Positions 1 through 12,330 of a stretch of 64,000 bases of DNA are shown in pieces; the stretch's first letter is position 1; each line of letters starts with the position of its first letter. The stretch spans positions 10,119,001-10,183,000 of the forward strand of contig NC_135198.1 in the NCBI RefSeq assembly GCF_050948175.1, in the 5' to 3' direction. The notes beneath the pieces are model-generated. The model did not search any database. It saw nothing but the letters and a program-made list of their open reading frames with translations, and had not been told where the DNA came from. The position numbers were made by a program, and so were the translations under genes. Source of the stretch: Xylocopa sonorina (Eukaryota > Arthropoda > Insecta > Hymenoptera > Apidae).

Positions 1-3000
1 AGATTACGTGATAGAAACGACGCCCATTAAACTTTCTTTCCATGTTTCAAGGTGCCGCGACATTTTTCTAACGGTATCGTAAACTCCCAATTTATTGCAC
101 CACTTTACCAGTTACACACTGGTAATACCAGACACACAATTCATAAGAAAAGGCGGTCGTGCGTACATATTGCGATATCGTTGCAAACATCACCAAAGCG
201 AGCGCCTGTCTGATCATCGCGTGGCCACTACTACTCGAAGAACCAGCTCTACGATAACGCGTTAGACACGCGGCGGTCCTCGAGATAATGAAAAATACAG
301 GCGAAACAAAGTGGAAGGAGAGGGATAATAAGCAAGGCAAACGTCGTCCGCAAACGGCAAAGTTAGCTTCCACGACACGCGCTTAGCCTCGATGTCGCAA
401 TATCGGAGCGGACTCTTTATTTACGTTGTAAATGCAAATCAACCAGCGGCAGCGGTTACCAAACGACCTAGAGAAGGTCCAGAGGATTGTTCGCGGACAG
501 GTCCGTCCGGATCCGGTGGAGGAGCGTGCTCGTGGCATTTCGCGTCGATCCTCGTCGTTAGTATGGAGTAAACGTACCCGATGCAGGTGGATCTGCGAGA
601 GGAGGCCAGGGAGGCGCGTAAATAATTTGCGAACAGAATCCCCGTGGCCGTTATGAAATCAATGGATTCTCGGCTTGGTATATTTATAGCCGCGCGTTGA
701 TTTATGGATTATACACGGACTTTTTCTTTCTGTAGGAAAACATTTCTGAGAGCTCTGGGATCGGGCCACGGTTGTCCGAGGATCGAATTCGGTTTGAGGT
801 CGACGCTGCGGGCAATGGTCGCCGGTAAATGAACGAGATCGATGATAAAACCGTTTCGAAGCTATCGGCGGTGATAGCGATGGATCCGCCTGCGATCTGC
901 GCACGTTTTTTTCTTCTTCTTCCTCTTCTTCCTTTTTTTGCGCAAGGAAGTAGAAAGCTGTCGAAAGTGTGTGGAATTAAAAAAAAAACACGTCGAATTT
1001 CGTGTGTGTTCTCTTATTAGACGGGCGAAAAGGAAAGTTTCCGCTTGCGATGTGTTCGTAGAAATCGCGCTCATCTCTGGAAGACCATCGATTTATAATC
1101 GATTATCAATTATGCTTCGGGACTCGGAGAGTCGAGCATTTAAGGCAGGTAATAATAAGGATCGTTAGACACGCTGAACCTCTCAATTACTAGTGACGGA
1201 TCGTCATGGGCGATGCCCGGGGCACCAGCAGAAACTAACGAAGACAAACGAGTTAGCGAATTCTGCGCTAGAGAAAACTCGTGGACGGAGTGCAAATCGC
1301 TTGGACTAATTAAATTTACGCGCGCACGCGGGCATGACATAACGATCAGGCGAAGACAAACGGTGCCACGGTTCACTAACAAAATTCGAGTTCAATTATA
1401 TACTTCCACTCGACAACTACTTTCTCGAACACTTTTTAAACTCGTCAAAACTTTTTCTCCATCTGAAACGCTGTTCAACTTGCGACTCGAATGATACGAC
1501 TCGGAGACTTCGACTGAAACTTATCTGAAATGCGAAACACACCCTGTGGCGAAGTAAACGTGAACTAAACGAGGAGATCGGAGGACAAGCTTTACGCGGA
1601 GGAATCGTAGTACAATCAAGAACCACTTAACGCGGCTGCCGTACAATCGCGAACAAATGGCGTATCGGCAATTGCCGATAAGTGCGTCGCGATCCTTATT
1701 CGGGACGCGGGTCAACAGTGCTCGATCTACACGAGCCCCCTGTTAATTTCGTGTCCTCAGCCTGCCATCTGAAACTGTGCCAGCGCGTTACGAAAGAGGC
1801 TTGGCCGATTCGCGAACAAGGTCCGCGTCGGGGCCCGGCTCGCGGAAGTGGAACGGCGTGGAGTTTCGATTTTTTTGAAAGGGTGATAAAAGTGACCGCG
1901 TCGTTGCCGGTGCAACGGTGGCGTTCGCTCGCGGGATAAGAGACCGTTCGTTCGTTGAGCTCGGTCGAGCTACGACGGAAAGAGAGACCGCGGTGAAAAC
2001 CGTGGAACGCGTACGCACGCACACACTCGCGAAAGCCAGCTTCGTACGTGAATAACCGTCGAGGCGCACGGATTGGTTCAGGAAGCGGCTTTCTTCCTCT
2101 TCTGCGGCGGGGACTTCTCTATTCTACGGGCACTCGAAGATTCTCTCCGCGTAACGCGACGACGACTTTCCTTCTCGCCGGGCGTTCAACGATCGTTGTT
2201 TGCCGAGAGCTAGTACACGCGACAAACGAGCCTTCCCGTCGTCGAGATGCGTCAATAACGTAGCTGGCAATATTTTTATACAACGTCGTTAAAGAGTAGC
2301 GTATGCGCGACACGCTACGACGTTGTAAATCGCGGAACTCGCTCGTGGCCGCAGTTTCGTCTCGAGTTGAGGCGATCGCATTTGCATCGAAATGGAAATT
2401 AATATTTGCGAGAACGAGTCTGTAACAAGGATTTAATTTAAAGCAAACACCTATTCTCATCTCGATCTATCATCCCTGAGATTAATTTACAAGCTTTAAT
2501 GAGCGCTATATGCCGTCAAATTATTTGACCCATTTCTCAGGTCGCCTGTATTCAGATCACCGGCTGACGTTTATTGGCTAATTGATTCGCCTTTGGCGGG
2601 GGCATTGAATTGATCCCGGCGCGGTCGTTCCGCGACGAGGACAGAAGCGCAGGATAATGACGGATGATTACCAATAAGGACACATATATCTCATTTCGAT
2701 CTCTCGCCTTTTCCCGATCCGTTCGATCTCTACTAATTGGCAATCAGGCCGACCTCGTGGAAGGAGGAAGGCGAGAAGGCCGCTTTAGATCGGCTAAACG
2801 ATCCGTGTTACGCTTTTCGCACTTCTGCGAGGACGGGGAGAACGCGCACGCGGAACGAGAATGAAATCGACTAGGACCTTGTCGCCGCGGAAGAAGCTGC
2901 CGATGTTATACGCGACGCTCGAGGCTAATTGCATCCGGGATCATTAAAATCATTTGAAAGCGATCCCCGTAACGCTCTGCGCCGAGCGAATATCGCGAGT

Positions 3001-6000
3001 ATAACCGACGAGACAATTACCTCGTGATCACAATCCCATCTAAACGGCCGTCAAGGTTATTAAACAGGATCGCTGGAAATCCGTCAGGTAACGAAAGCGA
3101 GACTCCCGCGTACCCGCCTCGATCATCTCGAGTCCCGGTTCGTTTCACTTTACGCGTTCCATCCCGACCACCGCCGATCGAATTCATCCGGTTAACGAAG
3201 CCTCGAGAAGACTTCCATTTTTCGTGTCGTCCGGGCACATCGCGCGCCATGAATCTTCGTCTTCGCCTGGGCACGACAGGAGGCCCGCAACGATTTCACG
3301 CGCTGCAAAATCTCCCTTCGTAACGCTCGCTCGATTCGTGGTTTCACAATCCTCTGGTTGTCCGCGTTCCGTCTAGACCAGAGACTGTAGACCACGCGAG
3401 GATGGTCTCAAGGACGGTTCTACGAGGATCGTAAACGCGATGGACGTATCGAAGGCGAGCTCGTATCGAAAATATCGCGAAAATAGACGCGGTGATCCCT
3501 CGCAAGCGCGATAACCCCTTCGAATGGATCGCTCTGACGGATATTCAGTGCCGCGGGTACCATTCGAAAATATTATATCTCGCCGATTCGCGCATCCAAC
3601 GCGAGCCGATCACGTAGCGGAGTGAAATACGCGGAGGACTGCTCCAATTTCTTTTTTTTTTTTCTCGTCGCTCGCCGTTTCGCGCCGGGGATGCGCGGTA
3701 AACAGAGTGAATCGGAGCGCAATCGTCGATGTAATGAGCCCGGCGAGCATATTGCAAAATATGTAGACGATCGCGGCAAACGGGCCCTAGATTTATGCCT
3801 TCTGTGAGGCAACGCGCCGCGAGATCGGCTCGAGAACACTCGAAGGAGCCGCGGATGGAAACGAAAGCGTGTCGAAACTTGTGTATTATTAAAATTATTG
3901 CCTCCCGCTCGATCTTTATAGTGGCAAATAGTAGGTTGTCGGCCGGGTCGTTTCGCTGATACGAACACGAGCCGCGGGTTTACCCCGCGGTTCTTCGCGA
4001 TAACACCGATCTCGGTCTTGATCGCGTTCACCTTAAAACCCTTAATTACTCCCGTTATTCGTTCGTTTTCGCGTTACGCAACTCGTTCTGTGGAACGCTA
4101 ATCAATGGAACGAACGATCTCTGCGGATTGTTGAACGGAGGACCGGTCGTTTCTGCCTCAATAATTCGTATCGAGTCACCGCGATGGCGTCACCACGTGA
4201 GTAATTAAAGATTAACGAAGAATGGTATTCGATCGTAAAGACTGGTCTGTTGCAAGGTGTTGCATTAAATCGATTTTGTCGAGGAAACGCGATGTATGGT
4301 AGCCATTAGAGGCATCCTTGAAGGGAACTAAGAGGGAACGATTTGTGGTGTCGTTCGTGATGAGAATCGCTAAGCTTCGAACTAGCGAGAAGCGTTTATG
4401 CTAAACTAATACGCGAGAGCAATTTCCTGACTGGTGGTACACAGGCAGATATTTAAATGTCACGTAACGTTTAAACTGCGTAATCGTAATGTAATACTTG
4501 GTACACGTCGCATCTGGGGACGCGTAGCGTGCTTCGAGACGAATCTCGAGGATCGATGGAAATTGCTTCGCTATGAAGCGGTGTAATTTGGTTAATAACA
4601 GTGTCGAAAGATAATCGAGAGAAACATCGTAGGAGTTATCGATAGTTATCGAAAGTTGTGCGCGTTTAAAAGGACAGTCTTTAAAACTTTCTACGAGCGG
4701 ACTTATTCCAGTGATTCAGCTGCATTTCGAAATATATCAACGTCAGCATTTGCATCGTAAAGGGTGATCGAGCGGAGGTGCAATGCGAAATCCGGTTCGC
4801 CGAATCGTAGGCATCGAATGCAAGGAAAAGGAAGCACATTCTAGCGCCGTAACAGTCGAAATGACTCAACATATTCATGAGCTCGCGTTTTATTGAAATT
4901 CCTCGCGACTGTCCAGCCTTTTTGTGGAATAGCGGTACGTTTCTACAAATTGACAAACAACACTTTTTTCCCCCGAGCGTGATTCTTCGCAGATGTGCCG
5001 TTCCGTCGTTGGGAATCCCCAGTTGTTATAGAATTTCTTTTAATAAACCGGATTAGTGAGACCAGTTGCACAAAAATTTGACCGAAAAAACCTTTATATC
5101 TTTCCACGATGCGTAAATGGAAAAACAATCCGACAGACGGCCTATAAAGACCAAACTTATCAGATCTTTTATCTTCTTCATAATTGTCCCTGCTTTAATT
5201 GCGCCGGCCAAATTTGGCTTATGAATTCCAAAATCATCGTCAAGCTTTCCATTACCATAAAACTTAATCTCAAAGTGAGAATGGAAGGAAAAAAAAAGAG
5301 AAAAACCATCGCCGCGATCTGCTCGCTAACGAACGCGATCTGTCGCGGGATGCACAAGGTTGAACCACGGAATCTGTTATCGCTACCTTGTAACATATAT
5401 CTTTTTATGATCGCGTGTTCACGCATCCGCGATCAGACGCTCATTAGACGCCACCGACCCGATGTGGTATCGGTAACGAGCAAAGATACCCCGAGGTATC
5501 GGCTGACGTGGCGCTTCTGGATGATCTTCGACCCCCACAGTTCCCATCCGGGGTACGAGACGACTCGTTTGGATTCCAAGCGAGTCACCGGCTTCTTTGC
5601 GAGCGCATTTTTTGCCCAACCGAGCCGGAACAAACGGAGCGCCGATGAGGGGCCAATAAAAAATAATGACTTTTTATTACTCTGTCAAGATCCTCCCGAA
5701 TATAAGGAACACCCAAAATCCATTTAAAGCTTTCAGCCTTTTTAAATTCTTCGGGACTCGAAACGGAGGCTAGGAGGGCAGAAAGATCGATGACCTAATA
5801 AGTTCCACGTTTGCGATGAGATAACTGTTCTTGGCTCTTACGGTAATATATCCCAACCGCGTCTATTTATTCTTGAAATCTAAAGAGGAAGTCGAGAAGC
5901 AAAAATTGTCCGCTCTTAGACGCAACGAACCGATCGAAGCGATACACCCGATAAAGTTACGTGTCCGCAACGAGGTGACACATCTTTACTGTCACAATGA

Positions 6001-8062
6001 TATCTCGCAACGTTGCTTAACAGATTGGTCTTTCTATTTAGTCCCGTGGCGGGAGAAGGAAAACGAGGAGAGGTTGAAATCGTTCAACCCTTTCGACGGG
6101 TCGGTTGGAAAGAAACGACAAGAGGGAACGAAAAAATGGTCCCGAGTTCCAGAGTGTCGCGTTACCTGGTCCCAGTACAGGTGCGGCGCTTCGAGGTTGA
6201 CCAGTGTATTGTGTTCCGAAAAAAATTGCTAACGACGCCTCTCATTGAGCGTCGCCTGGACATTCTCTCTCGATTCCCGGTCCCCGTTCCCGCTCGAGTG
6301 CACCGCTGGTTTCCTCTTGCCCCGTATTCAAGCTCGTCACGGCAACAATTTCGAGGTATACCTACCTACCGGCTCGACAGCGAATACCTGTCGCCGAGAA
6401 CGCGCCGTCAGGTATCGGGATTCGGTTATGAAACTTCGATTCCGACAAAGACACCCGTGCCATTCTCTTCCATTGTCTAGAAGTTTGCGCAATGTGGATC
6501 ACGGTAGCTTTTGACACGCATCCGTGTAAGCGCGAGAACGAATCTGCCTTAATCACGTGCGACGACTCGCAATCACGTGGTATTGATGATTTTAATCAAT
6601 TTTCGAGAAGCAATCGACTTCAAGGAACCAAGATCGAGCATAATTATACACGTACGACAAGCGATTAAAGTGCTTTCCGAGAAGCTTTCAGACTACCACT
6701 CTAATACGAAGCGTTCCCCGAAGGATCTACGTGTCTGACCTCGCGTTCATCGACGGAAATAACAATGGAATCGGTCAGAGGCTTGAAGGATCGGGCAGAA
6801 TGACGCCGGTGGTCTTGTTCCGGCGTGTCCCGGAAGATCGCTGCCCACCGGCGGCAAAAATGCCGCGCAAGGCTGCTTCCACATTATTTTCTGAGCCGAC
6901 CGACCACGCCCGACAGGACGCATAAATCGTGGGCCGACCGCGGCGTTCCATTAGAGCTCGATACCTCCCGATCCAGGGCTGGGCGAAAAAATCGAGAACG
7001 GGTACGAAAAAGAGAGAAGCGAGGCACGCGGACCTTGGGCGGCGGCCAGAGGCGGCGAAGGTAGGCCGCGGAGAGACGGTGCGAAACGCCGCTGATTTAC
7101 GTGCGAAAATGGCCAATTAACTGGCGTAATCGTCGTGAGTACGCACGAGCCGCTCTGGTCAACGGGCCAACCAGTGTCAAACTCGCGGAAATGCTCGAGC
7201 GGTTCAGCCTGCCTGTCCCTGAAAACGTTTCGCGGTCGTGCGCCTCGGGGTGAACGACGGTAACGCGGAGCGTCGATGAAAGAAGAAACTTGGAATCTAG
7301 CAAGCTGAGAGCTGGTTCCCTGCACGCTCTTCTCTCGAGCCATCGAACGGAGAACATTCTCGAACGCTAGCTTGCTCCTCATCGCACCCATGCATCGTGG
7401 CTGCACGGGAGAATGGAGTGTCGCTCGTTTAGATGACGCGTCTCGAACTTCTAAGAACCGTTCCCCGACGGGCGCTCCTCCACTGTTCTGCTCTACGATC
7501 CGATGGAAGGGTAGGGTAAACGATTTCGTCGGGCCTGTTCATCATCCTCGCTGATATTTCGACGCGGTGAAACGTTTGATACGACTGCCCGCAGACGGGA
7601 CCGCGAACAATGAAACATTGCGACACTGTTACGAAAACGTTGTTCGCTGGTATGCGTGGTATATTAGCGTCGTGTGGCGAGGAATACAATGCTGGTTATA
7701 GCGGAACTCTGCGCTCTAATGTCGCCGATTGTTTCGTCGACAAATCAGGTGGTTACGCTGGCATCGGCATGCTACTTGCGCGGTAACCAGGGACAATTGT
7801 TCCAGGACGCATTCGCCGGGGATAATTCGTTTCAAGTGCCCTCTTAATCTGCGTGTTGGTCAATCGTGTGCTTGCCCGTTGAACAGATGAAACACGGATT
7901 GCGTACCGCGCATAACGTGTGCATAGTTACATATAGAGGTAACGTTCCTTTGGTGACAGACAAACGGCACCAACGGTTGCGTGCGGAGGACATGCGGGCG
8001 AGGGAGAAGCGACGTTATCGCTTATGCAATCAAAGCTTCACGTCGATTTACGTTGCTTCCAG
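1..8062. other. Non-coding upstream region
   Basis: I see no supportable gene here. Open frames occur on both strands, the longest at 5056-5727 (+), but they lack recognisable domains and good splice sites. There is a 12-base T run at 3652-3663 and POU octamers at 432, 2380 and 4748. The region should hold the 5' exon(s) or promoter of the membrane-protein gene at 8063-9012, unless that gene starts left of the window; I could not identify them. A short start-codon segment ending at a GTGAGT donor (4196) was considered, but it ends in phase 1 and cannot join the exon at 8063, which needs phase 0. Confidence 0.5.
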
Positions 8063-9012
8063 ATCGAGACGACGCCGGCTACGACGGCGGTAGCGGGTAG
8101 AGGTAGCCCGCTTTCCTGGCACATCCCAAGGCCGTCCTTGGTCGGACGTAGCGAGAAGGACAGCGAGAATGGTAGCTGGGCTCATCATCTGCACCCAAAC
8201 TCGCCATCCAGAGGGTCTACCTCGTCGCAGGGATCTACCGCCAGTACGCACGTAAGTGAGGACAGACAGATTACGGGTTCTGAGTACACATGGACGTGAA
8301 CGACTGGCTGATTGATTGCGCCTTTCGTCGAGATTGAATTGTCTTCGTGGGGACTGTGTACAGTCACGCTCAAGTCGGTTCAAGTAAGTTCGAATTTTCA
8401 ATGTTGAAAGTTCTGACACTTGAAACTTCGATCCGAAAGCTTGCTTGTTCTATGTCCTATGAGTACCGACGTGAGATACAATTACGATCAATATTTCAGT
8501 CAACGAACAGTAATTGTGTCGGAGAGAATCCAAGAGACAAAGCATTCGTAGTATCGAACGATGAGTAACCGATGAACGAATTATAATCGTGTGTTACAGA
8601 GTGCCGCGTCCGGCACGTTACTTCTGACAGCCGCGAACCTAGCCAATCTCGCGGCTATTCATCCGCCTACGGTGACAGCGCCTAAACAGATGGATACCGC
8701 ATCGGTGGCAAGCAGCACCCACTTCACAGTGGTGAACGGGCTAGGCAGACCGACGACCGTCTACAGGAAGTCCTGCTGCGCGAGACATCAGCTGACAGTG
8801 CTCGTCTGCACGATGAGCTTCCTGTTCATGGTCGGCCTGCTTCTCGGGATCCTCTACATGGAAAGTGAGTACACCGTACGACATCGTTAATCGAATCAAG
8901 GGTTGAACTTGACAATACCACTCCCTGTACAATGACTTAAAGTATTGTCTCCACCAGTCTCCGTTGCGTTTTCTTTCTAATTGCAGTGAGAGTTCGCGAC
9001 AAGTACCATTAG
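8063..9012 (+). CDS. Unfamiliar tail-anchored membrane protein, 3' exons
   Basis: Three exons join in frame: 8063-8251, 8600-8864 and 8987-9012 (TAG at 9010-9012), giving 159 visible residues. Splice sites are good: TTGCTTCCAG before 8063, CAC/GTAAGT at 8251, a TTACAG acceptor, GAAA/GTGAGT at 8864, and a TTGCAG acceptor. Visible residues 1-120 are rich in Ser, Thr, Ala and Pro and look disordered. A basic, Cys-containing juxtamembrane stretch (RKSCCARH) precedes one hydrophobic segment at about residues 128-149. Only about ten residues follow, ending MRVRDKYH. This is the layout of a tail-anchored or single-pass protein with a very short C-terminal tail; the paired Cys could be palmitoylated (inference). 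I do not recognise the family. The N-terminus is missing: an in-frame ATG at 8024 lies just upstream, but the strong acceptor before 8063 argues that exons further 5' exist. Confidence 0.7.
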
Positions 9013-10424
9013 AGCGATGGGATTTGGCTGTCGAGTGATCGTGGACCATCGTTTGGAGGTTTATGCAAAGGACGAGACAGAGGAACGGGCAACAACGAAC
9101 TATACGAATATCTTAGAAACTTGCGAAGTTTGGATTCCCGATCACGATCGATAGGATTATTCGTATTTATGATGTACATGTATATTATCATTTAGAGCGT
9201 TAAGGCAACTCGATTAGACGTTCTCGGTCAGAGACAAAGTTTCAAAGGCTGTATTGCACCGTGTACGCGGTGTGGTACGTGAAAACTCAGTAATTACATT
9301 CACGTAATGAGCTAGCTTTAGGTGACGCGATCCTAACTCGTTGGGCTGATTATCTCGCGAGGGGGCGGAAATTTGTGTCCTTCGAAATTCGACGAGTATC
9401 GTAGAATATTTCCTCCTACTCCATATTTTCTTTTATAGTTAAGGTCTGACGACGACGCGACAGATGGATACGCGATTCGATTGTTCGTTAATATCTCTCC
9501 TCGAGTTTGGCACCCCAAACTCTCGATCGATGTTCAGAGATAGCTAATTTAAATTAAATTCGAATGAAAATGAGTTTGAGTTTTCGATTAAAATTGAATT
9601 GCAGTTAGATTCACTAACGACACGATTGTAAAAGACAGAAATAGGTTCGAAAAGCGATGTCGTCGTCCAGCGAAACATTTCGTAAGTCATATGCACAAGT
9701 ATTTGTTCGATTAACATTGACGGACAGTTCGGGGCAATCGACGAAATGGGAGTAAGATAAGTGGATATGTGTTAACTTTAGGGGTCGTTATTTAATTGTT
9801 ACTAACAGAAAGAACGTCTGAATTAAACCTGGATTCTGTGTGCCGTATTCCAGGGAATGTACGGAAAAGTAATGGGCAGCGATCACGTCGATCGCTGACT
9901 CGCAACTGTGATATTATTTGCGTATTAATTAATCGTCGATTCAACAAGAAACTGTCGAACCATGAAGAAAATGAAGATGTTGTTTTATTTCACCCCTGTT
10001 CCCCCTACCTTTCCACGATTAAAAAATATTGCAATATGCCATTTGTCTTTATTGCAAAATGTAACTATATATAGAAAATATCTTCAATCATATCATATTA
10101 ACTTACTGCGTAAAAGTATGAACCAAATTTATATCGAAAATTAAAAAAAAAAATGCATAGATAGCTGAATAAAATATATTCCTTAAATTACTATCTTCTA
10201 ATATTGAAAACTACTTTAATATTCAATTCGCATCAAGCAATAAAAAATTAAAAGATATCCTATCCATTAACGAATACCTTATAGAGCATCAAGTATAACA
10301 TACTCTTAAAGATTTAATTCTTTTATATTGTTTAGGAATAAAAACTTTACTTTTAAGCAAAAGCATATTTGTATGAATTAAATATCAAAAATTAATCGAC
10401 ATGCACAATATTCATATTACTTAC
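9013..10424. other. Spacer between two converging genes, AT-rich on the right
   Basis: No coding sequence was found on either strand. Composition turns AT-rich from about 9.5 kb. AATAAA-type polyadenylation hexamers occur on the + strand near 10170, 10240 and 10337, and on the - strand near 9983 and 10040. This is the stretch where the CS-domain exons of nudC would be expected on the - strand. The reverse complement of 9.7-10.4 kb shows frequent stops and no CS-like sequence. Confidence 0.5.
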
Positions 10425-11254
10425 CTCCAAATCCTGAAGTGTCTGCGTCCATCTGTAATTTGGCAAGTCTGCACCGTTTCCACTGTTAGGCCGAAGCTTG
10501 TTCTTCTCCTTCTCATCTTCTTCGTCATCCTCCACGGTATCCTCCTTCTTGCTGCTGTTCGCATTGTCACCGCTTGGTCCCGCGATAGCCGGCGATTCCT
10601 TTGCCGATTTCTGCAACCACAACCACAACCACACGATCATAAGAAAATTTTTCACGATAACCTCCTTCGATCATATTTGGTAACACGTGCATACCTTGTT
10701 ATCTATTTCTTCTTGTAATTTAGCAGCTTGTTCATCGGTCAGTTCAACAATTTTCGATTCTGAATTGAATCTGTCCTCCTCAGCCTTCTCCTCTCTCTTT
10801 TTCTTTTCTAACCTCTCTTTACGGCGTCTCTCTTGTTCTGTACGTTCTGCCTTTTCACTGGCAGCTTTGGCAAGAGCGGTAGCTTCGTGCTTCTTAAATT
10901 TACTGGTAACAAGCTACAATAGAACGCAAACGTAGCAATAGGAATTGGATCGTAAAAAAATGAAGTCGTTTACAAAACTCGACGCAGTACAATTACCTTT
11001 TCCGCTGCACCCTCGCCACCTCCCGTATAAAAATCCGTTTTCCTCGCAAGAAAACTGAATATTGTGTCCAATAGCTGCGAAACGAGAGTCATTCCGTGAG
11101 TAATCATTGAATAATCTTGCAAACAACGTAGTTGGTTCGAATGTAACATAACCTAAACCGGTAACGAAACGACACTTACCTCCTGTACGCCGCCCTCGTG
11201 TTGCTGAGCCATGGCCAGCAACATTCCGTCGAATTTCTCCTCGTTTTTCGACAT
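10425..11254 (-). CDS. nudC: Nuclear migration protein NudC, N-terminal half
   Basis: Four phase-0 exons on the - strand: 11180-11254 (ATG at 11254-11252), 10997-11074, 10695-10913 and 10425-10610, coding 186 residues. The N-terminal NudC block is clear (KFDGMLLAMAQQHEGG, then LLDTIFSFLARKTDFYTGG). It is followed by a long Lys/Glu coiled coil, the Val-Glu-Leu-Thr-Asp-Glu-Gln-Ala segment, an acidic linker, and LPNYRWTQTLQDLE, which in this family directly precedes the CS domain. NudC is a cytoplasmic Hsp90 co-chaperone of dynein/LIS1 needed for nuclear migration and cytokinesis. The family is usually about 320-330 residues, so the CS domain and C-terminal helix are missing after the GTAAGT donor at 10424. 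If that intron is retained, the frame stops ten residues later (at 10392). The acceptor of the last exon is preceded by a TGTGGT repeat rather than a normal pyrimidine tract. Family call firm; completeness unknown. Confidence 0.9.
10611..10634 (+). repeat. AACCAC microsatellite beside a nudC acceptor
   Basis: About three units of AACCAC on the + strand lie within the third nudC intron, directly against the 3' splice site. Read on the transcribed strand this makes a TGTGGT tract that replaces the usual polypyrimidine tract. Confidence 0.7.
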
Positions 11255-12330
11255 TATTCTCTGTCTTTAAAGGTACACTTTTCTGGTACGACACACTGAA
11301 TAAACCGCACTAAACGTTCTCCACTGACGTTGAAAACCAGCGCACTTTATTGCCACACCACGTTTTAACTCGGAAACGTCTCGAATTATCGACCAAACAC
11401 GCAGTTAGATGGTGTACGAGTGGCGTCCTCTAACGTGGTACCGCGTACATTCGAAGGCCAGTGCCCGCGAAAAATTTTCGATTCAAGCATTGCACAGTGG
11501 TGAATAAGAATTTCGAACACAAAATTTTAAACTATATTATGGCCCATAAAGAAAAATAAAATATGAGAATAATTATCAAATGTAATAAAGGTACCAGATT
11601 CTGTTATAATTATCCAATTTCGTCTCTTTATCATAGTGTTTGCCAATACTATAACCATTATTACTGAAACGAATGTAATATGTACTAATATTCCTTCGAA
11701 GAGATCACGTTCTCTTGAAAACGTTGAGTGATAATCTTTTACGACAGCAGATACGTAACATTCTTCGAGTGATGCAACAAAAGAGATATCACTTGCAAAA
11801 GACTCGGCCTGTTCGTTGTATTATAGAACCCTTCACTTTGCTCGACGAGCGCGGCCACGGATCGTTTTCAATTTAATGCAAACGATAATCTCTTACTTCG
11901 GCGTCAAAAACGTTAATGGGTTTCGCGTAATGAGAACGAAATTATTAACTGACCCGGGCAAGAATTTACGCAAGGCGAATACTGGAAAAAAAGTAGGTTA
12001 AAGAAGTGAAAACAGTGTCCTTCGCGCATAAACGCGCAAGCCGTTACAATTATTGCAAACAAATAATTTGTTATGCACAAGAATGATTCATTAGAGAAAG
12101 CAGTTAATGCTACTCGTTCTTTCGATCTTCCTGTCGGCGAGATACAATGAATCATCGAATTTTTTTAATCAGTGAACAAATATCGATTCATTGCAATTTG
12201 TAAGTGTTGTAATATTTTCAGCATAGTTCACGTGTATATCCTTATATCACATATGATTCTGGTTAGGTTGCGATCTTAACGTCGTTGAGTAATTATTACC
12301 TTTATTTTATTTCAAATTGTAAAAGACAAA
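11255..12330. promoter_or_regulatory. Shared head-to-head upstream region
   Basis: This AT-rich spacer separates the start codons of nudC (-) and the PG-rich repeat gene (+), so it must hold both 5' UTRs and promoters. I could not identify a TATA box or initiator with confidence. The open frames inside (for example 11816-12001 +) have no features of real genes. Co-regulation of the two genes is possible but is inferred only from orientation. Confidence 0.45.

Noticed and set aside
5056..5727. 223-codon frame (+)
   Set aside because: No recognisable motif, odd mix of AT-rich and GC-rich codons, and no start or splice support. A following frame at 5831 is in another phase.
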